Shown: piece by piece, positions 61,401 to 64,000 of the stretch
Layout of the letters: the number at the start of each line of letters is the position of its first letter
Position numbering within the stretch: position 1 is the first letter of the stretch
Assembly (NCBI GenBank): GCA_017547175.1
Contig: JAFYQI010000008.1
Coordinates: forward strand, 434,001-498,000
DNA: 64,000 nucleotides
Origin: Alistipes sp.
GTDB taxonomy: Bacteria; Bacteroidota; Bacteroidia; Bacteroidales; Rikenellaceae
Direction of reading: 5' to 3'
Notes under the pieces: model-generated
What the model was told of the DNA's origin: nothing
Database searches by the model: none
Seen by the model: the letters and a program-made list of their open reading frames with translations, nothing else
Translations under genes and position numbers: made by a program

Positions 61401-61842
61401 CAATGCAGTTCGTATGAACACGATCTTCAAGTCGTCGTATTCGGACTTCTACGCCATGCCCAACGAGTTCAAGAACCGTTGGATGGTACCGGGTGATGAG
61501 CTTGTAACGAATATCCCGACCATCGCCAGCCAGCGTCAGCTGATTGAGTACGGCAGCTCGGCCATGCGTAAGGGTTACAACGCTTACAACTACTCGAGTG
61601 CACGTGTTGCCAAGGGTGATTTCATCCGCATGAAGGAGATTTCGCTGACCTATGATTTCCCGAAGCAGTGGATCAACCGCGCCAAGATCGACAACCTGTC
61701 GCTCAAGGTTCAGGTTACGAACCCCTTCCTGATCTACGCTCACAAGTCGCTCAATGGTCAGGATCCGGAGTACTTCCAGTCGGGTGGTGTATCGTCGCCG
61801 CTGGCTCGTCAGTTCACCTTCACGCTCAAAGTAGGATTCTAA
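58498..61842 (+). CDS. SusC/RagA-family TonB-linked outer membrane transporter
   Basis: A 1114-residue TonB-dependent transporter. Start chosen at MVKKIVLSLIGALLF because the longer TTG-initiated frame overlaps the promoter-like region. Signal peptide about 1-21 (V-M-A-Q); it contains a lipobox-like F-A-G-C at 15-18, which is odd. The carboxypeptidase-regulatory domain covers about 24-95 (I-R-G-R-V-V-D, S-F-L-G-Y-K-T). The plug includes E-A-V-V-V-T-G, I-R-V-R-G-A-T-S, P-L-W-V-V-D-G and S-I-Y-G-A-K-A. The barrel ends in L-K-V-G-F. No STN domain. It heads an operon with SusD-like and metallopeptidase genes. Confidence 0.94.
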   Translation: MVKKIVLSLIGALLFAGCVMAQTKQIRGRVVDENSEAIIGASVVIAGTTVGVTTDLNGEFIIRTVPSDAKELQISFLGYKTKTVAVAPEVNVQLESDAQAVEAVVVTGMTKIDKRLFTGASDRLVADDVMLSGVADVSRSLEGRSAGVSVQNVSATFGTAPKIRVRGATSILGSSRPLWVVDGVIIEDVTEVGADELSSGDAVTMISSAIAGLNADDIESINILKDGSATSIYGAKAMAGVIVVTTKKGRSGGTKLSYMGEFTTRLKPNYADYNIMNSQDQMSVYAELSKKGYFNLAETMRGKEYGVYGKMYHLINQYNETSGQYGLPHTEAAMNDYLRQAEYRNTDWFDELFSNSIMMNHSVSISTGSDKATSYMSMSIMDDPGWYERSGVTRYTFNANTTFKILNNLSLNILGNASYRKQEAPGTLSQDVDSVSGEIKRDFDINPFSFAMNTSRTLSPDEDYVRNYTAFNIHQELENNHIEIDAADVRFQGELNWTIIPGLDFNSLASFRYTQTSMQHHIKDQSNQARAYREMSDAVIQNNNPYLYTDPDHLNSLPTSILPNGGIYEKREYKSPSYTIRNSITYNDSFDDTHYVHLYGGMEITSVERTNDWFRGWGLQYDQGEQAFYNYLAFKQSSENNSDYFTLSNTRRRSAAFFAMANYSYKGRYSINGTFRYEGTNRLGKSRTARWLPTWNVGASWNIHEEEFMKSISKTLSHLSLKASYSLTADAGPDYITNSSAVIHSYNSAYRPTADDKETGLEIYMLGNDGLTYEKKHEFNIGLSAGFINNRINLAVDAYWRDNFDLLGRTNTQGVGGEIWKYANIADMKSNGIELTLSTHNIKTKDFKWTTDFTFSWSEQVITNLQTDANVINLVRGTGYNLEGYPPYALFSIPFTGLDAEGFPTFEIGGEKITKENYADINFQATSEDLLQSLKYEGPTDPIYTGGFGNVFNYKNWRLNIFMTYGFGNAVRMNTIFKSSYSDFYAMPNEFKNRWMVPGDELVTNIPTIASQRQLIEYGSSAMRKGYNAYNYSSARVAKGDFIRMKEISLTYDFPKQWINRAKIDNLSLKVQVTNPFLIYAHKSLNGQDPEYFQSGGVSSPLARQFTFTLKVGF

Positions 61843-61855
61843 AACACTGTTCGCT

Positions 61856-63370
61856 ATGAAACGCATATTTTATTATACAAGCAAACTCGTTCTTTGCGGT
61901 GCTTTGTTGCTGTCGGTAAGCTCGTGCGAGAAGTTCCTCGACGAGATGCCCGATAACCGCACCGAGCTTGATACGCCCGAGAAGGTGAAGCAGATTCTTG
62001 TTTCGGCCTATTCGGCGTCGCTGCCCGTGACGATGCAGGAGCTCATGTCGGACAATGCGACCGATTATAGCTCGACCCTCAATATTGGTTACGATATTTT
62101 CCAGGAGGCATATCTCTTCAAGACGGTTACCAACACCAACCGCGATACGCCGTCGTGGATCTGGGCTGATAACTACACCGCCATCTCGTCGGCCAACCAC
62201 GCGTTGGAGGCCATCGAGAAGTTAGGTCTTGGTGAGGAGATGGATCCGCAGCGTGGTGAGGCCCTCTTGTGCCGCGCTTATGCACACTTCACGCTCGTGA
62301 ATGCCTTCTCGCAGGCCTACAACCCGGAGTCGAGTTCGAAAGACCTCGGTATCCCCTACATGTTGGCCCCCGAAAAGACCGTCTTTTCGGATGTGGATCG
62401 TGGTACGGTAGCCGGTGTTTATGAGAAGATCGCTGCCGATATCGAGGCCGGTTATCCGCTCATCAACGATGCTGCTTACTCGCAGCCCAAGTTCCACTTC
62501 ACGCGTAAGGCTGCAGCCTGCTTCGCAGCGCAGTTCTATCTCTACTACGGTAAGTATGACAAGGCTATTGAGTATGCCAACGCCGCTATCGGTGAGGATC
62601 CCACAAGCCTGATGCGTAACTGGGCGCTCTACACGGGTACGAGCTCGGACGAGTACACCAACACCTACGTAGCTACCGAGGAGCCGGCAAACATCTTCTG
62701 CCATGGCTTTACGACCGTTACCTCGCGTGCCCGTTCGTATCGCTACATCCACACGAACGCCCTCTTGAACGAGACGCTTCGCAGCCGTGGTCCGTGGTCG
62801 CCCTACTACTCGGCCGGTAACCTGCCGTCGTACGACAAGGTTTATGTGATCAGCCAGCGCAGCTATTTCATGCCGAAGACCAACGAGTTCTTCATGTACA
62901 CCGATATCGCCAACAACATTGGTTGGCCGTATGTGGTGCTGGTGATGTTCTCGACCGAGAAGACGATCCTGGATCGTGCTGAGGCTTATGCCCTGTCGGG
63001 TGATTATGTGAATGCTGTTCGCGACCTGAATTACTTCTACAAGCAGGCTGGTATCAACCACACCTTCACGGAGGCTGAGATCACCTCGTACTACGAGGGT
63101 GCCAACGAGCTGACGAAGAAGCCGCTTGCTCCGCGCTTCACGCTCGAGGAGGGTACGCAGACAAACCTGATCCACGCAGTGCTCCACGCTCGTCGTATCG
63201 TGACCCTGCAGGAGGGTACCCGTTTGCAGGATCTGAAGCGTTACGGTATTGCCTACACGCACTATGTAGATGGCGCCGATAATATTGAGATCGAGCCCTA
63301 CGACAAGCGTCTGGCTATTCGTTTGCCGGCAGCCGTTGTTTCGGCCGGTATGCAGGATAACCCGCGTTAA
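61856..63370 (+). CDS. SusD/RagB-family nutrient-binding lipoprotein
   Basis: A 504-residue RagB/SusD protein with lipobox at C24 (S-V-S-S-C) followed by E-K-F-L-D-E-M-P-D-N-R, the classic SusD N-terminus. SusD-like helices are recognisable (A-L-L-C-R-A-Y-A-H-F-T-L-V-N-A-F-S-Q-A-Y, I-L-D-R-A-E-A-Y-A-L-S). It caps the SusC channel. 13 bases after SusC and 36 bases before the metallopeptidase gene. Shorter than the first SusD (681), consistent with a different ligand. Confidence 0.93.
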   Translation: MKRIFYYTSKLVLCGALLLSVSSCEKFLDEMPDNRTELDTPEKVKQILVSAYSASLPVTMQELMSDNATDYSSTLNIGYDIFQEAYLFKTVTNTNRDTPSWIWADNYTAISSANHALEAIEKLGLGEEMDPQRGEALLCRAYAHFTLVNAFSQAYNPESSSKDLGIPYMLAPEKTVFSDVDRGTVAGVYEKIAADIEAGYPLINDAAYSQPKFHFTRKAAACFAAQFYLYYGKYDKAIEYANAAIGEDPTSLMRNWALYTGTSSDEYTNTYVATEEPANIFCHGFTTVTSRARSYRYIHTNALLNETLRSRGPWSPYYSAGNLPSYDKVYVISQRSYFMPKTNEFFMYTDIANNIGWPYVVLVMFSTEKTILDRAEAYALSGDYVNAVRDLNYFYKQAGINHTFTEAEITSYYEGANELTKKPLAPRFTLEEGTQTNLIHAVLHARRIVTLQEGTRLQDLKRYGIAYTHYVDGADNIEIEPYDKRLAIRLPAAVVSAGMQDNPR

Positions 63371-63406
63371 TGAAGAGTATGAACTTTTAAGAGAAAGTAC
63401 AGAGTT

Positions 63407-64000
63407 ATGAAACGCTTATTCAAATATACGTTGCTTGCCGTTTTCAGCCTGATGGCTGTAGCGTGCAGCGAGGAGGAGCTGAGCGACCAGAGCGTGATTA
63501 CGAACTCGGTGAACCAAGAGACTGAGTTTGACGCTTGGTTGGAGCAGAACTACCGCGCACCGTTCAACATCCGCTTCCTCTATCGTTACGAGGATATCGA
63601 GACCGATATGTCGTACGACCTGGTACCTGCCAAGGAGATCTATTCGCGCATTATTGCCAAGATGGTTCGTTTCCTGTGGCTCGACCCCTATACGGAGGTT
63701 ACTAATGCCCACTTCATGCGTAGCCACTCGCCGCGTATGATGCAGGTCATCGGTTCGGGTGCCTACAACCAGAACAACACCCTGCTGCTCGGTACGGCCG
63801 AGGGCGGTCAGAAGATTACGCTTTATGTCGGTAACTGGCTGGAGCGCTTTATGACCATCCACTACAACAACAATGTGGACGACACGGAGGGTTACTGGGT
63901 TGAGATTCTTGATCCGGATCAGGTGAACTACTACTACCTGCACACCATCCACCATGAGTTTGCTCACATCCTGCATCAGAAAAAGATGTATCCGCTCGAC
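63407..64000 (+). CDS. putative zinc-binding metallopeptidase lipoprotein (Mx1-type), partial
   Basis: The first 198 codons of a lipoprotein cut by the window edge. Lipobox ends at C20 (L-M-A-V-A-C) and the residues after it (S-E-E-E-L-S-D) match the acidic surface-export signal. The zinc motif H183-E-F-A-H187 is preceded by another His and followed by I-L-H-Q. The family fits the putative zinc-binding metallopeptidases found next to SusCD pairs (Pfam Peptidase_Mx1). It may trim a protein or peptide substrate at the surface for import. The C-terminus is not visible. Confidence 0.8.
   Translation, partial: MKRLFKYTLLAVFSLMAVACSEEELSDQSVITNSVNQETEFDAWLEQNYRAPFNIRFLYRYEDIETDMSYDLVPAKEIYSRIIAKMVRFLWLDPYTEVTNAHFMRSHSPRMMQVIGSGAYNQNNTLLLGTAEGGQKITLYVGNWLERFMTIHYNNNVDDTEGYWVEILDPDQVNYYYLHTIHHEFAHILHQKKMYPLD

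Overview
The window is chromosomal DNA from a member of the Bacteroidota, most likely a Rikenellaceae/Alistipes-type gut bacterium. The phylum call rests on two SusC/SusD loci, many lipoproteins with Bacteroidota-style lipoboxes, exact TAnnTTTG promoter elements (several with a TTTG box 19-21 bases upstream), an S46 dipeptidyl-peptidase, a glycine-lipid type acyltransferase pair and a meso-DAP type MurE. The genus is an inference from moderate GC content and gene style. No rRNA, tRNA, CRISPR array, insertion sequence or prophage was seen.

Layout. 1-1127 (minus): an acyltransferase pair matching glycine-lipid synthesis. 1226-10726 (plus): the first half of a division/cell-wall cluster (rsmH, ftsL-like, ftsI, murE, mraY, murD, ftsW) ending in an S4 RNA-binding gene; mraZ and the usual murG-murC-ftsQ-ftsA-ftsZ end are absent. 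10784-11932 (minus): pth and rplY/ctc. 12189-12569: rhodanese lipoprotein. 12691-20260 (minus): SusC, SusD and a beta-helix type lipoprotein. 20938-25986: M3 peptidase, Lrp regulator with kbl, and galE. 26060-27379 (minus): an ECF sigma factor operon with two membrane proteins. 27644-33601 (plus): ABC exporter pair, pgk and M13 peptidase. 33778-36111 (minus): patatin/beta-barrel protein. 36196-42494 (plus): pheS, TPR protein, EnvC-like protein, ybeY, mnmG. 42653-48921 (minus): ilvE, metG, DPP7-like peptidase and nadA. 49301-50353 (minus): mrp. 50520-58148 (plus): BNR lipoprotein, sppA, DUF1593 lipoprotein, queD and polA. 58498-64000 (plus): a second SusC/SusD pair followed by a zinc metallopeptidase lipoprotein cut by the window edge.

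Most notable observations. (1) Two parS-type palindromes lie 121 bases apart immediately after mnmG (42500-42515 and 42637-42652). (2) About 6.5 kb away, the AT-rich 379-base nadA-mrp gap holds a cluster of DnaA-box-like 9-mers. Together these suggest that the window spans the chromosome origin region. (3) The ECF sigma operon carries two copies of one promoter architecture (TTTTTGTAACCCAA, then CGTC at identical spacing), one before the sigma gene and one before the third gene, which indicates an autoregulated circuit. (4) Both SusC genes have a GTGTTAC/GTGTAAT direct repeat and a poly-C/G tract upstream, and the first also has a long leader stem-loop.

How the genes fit together. Exported peptidases (M3, M13, S46, SppA, the metallopeptidase of the second SusCD locus) with glycine C-acetyltransferase and an Lrp regulator suggest a peptide- and amino-acid-oriented lifestyle. 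The remainder is core biology: murein synthesis, division, translation (pheS, metG, pth, L25, ybeY, mnmG, queD), replication (polA) and central metabolism (pgk, galE, ilvE, nadA).
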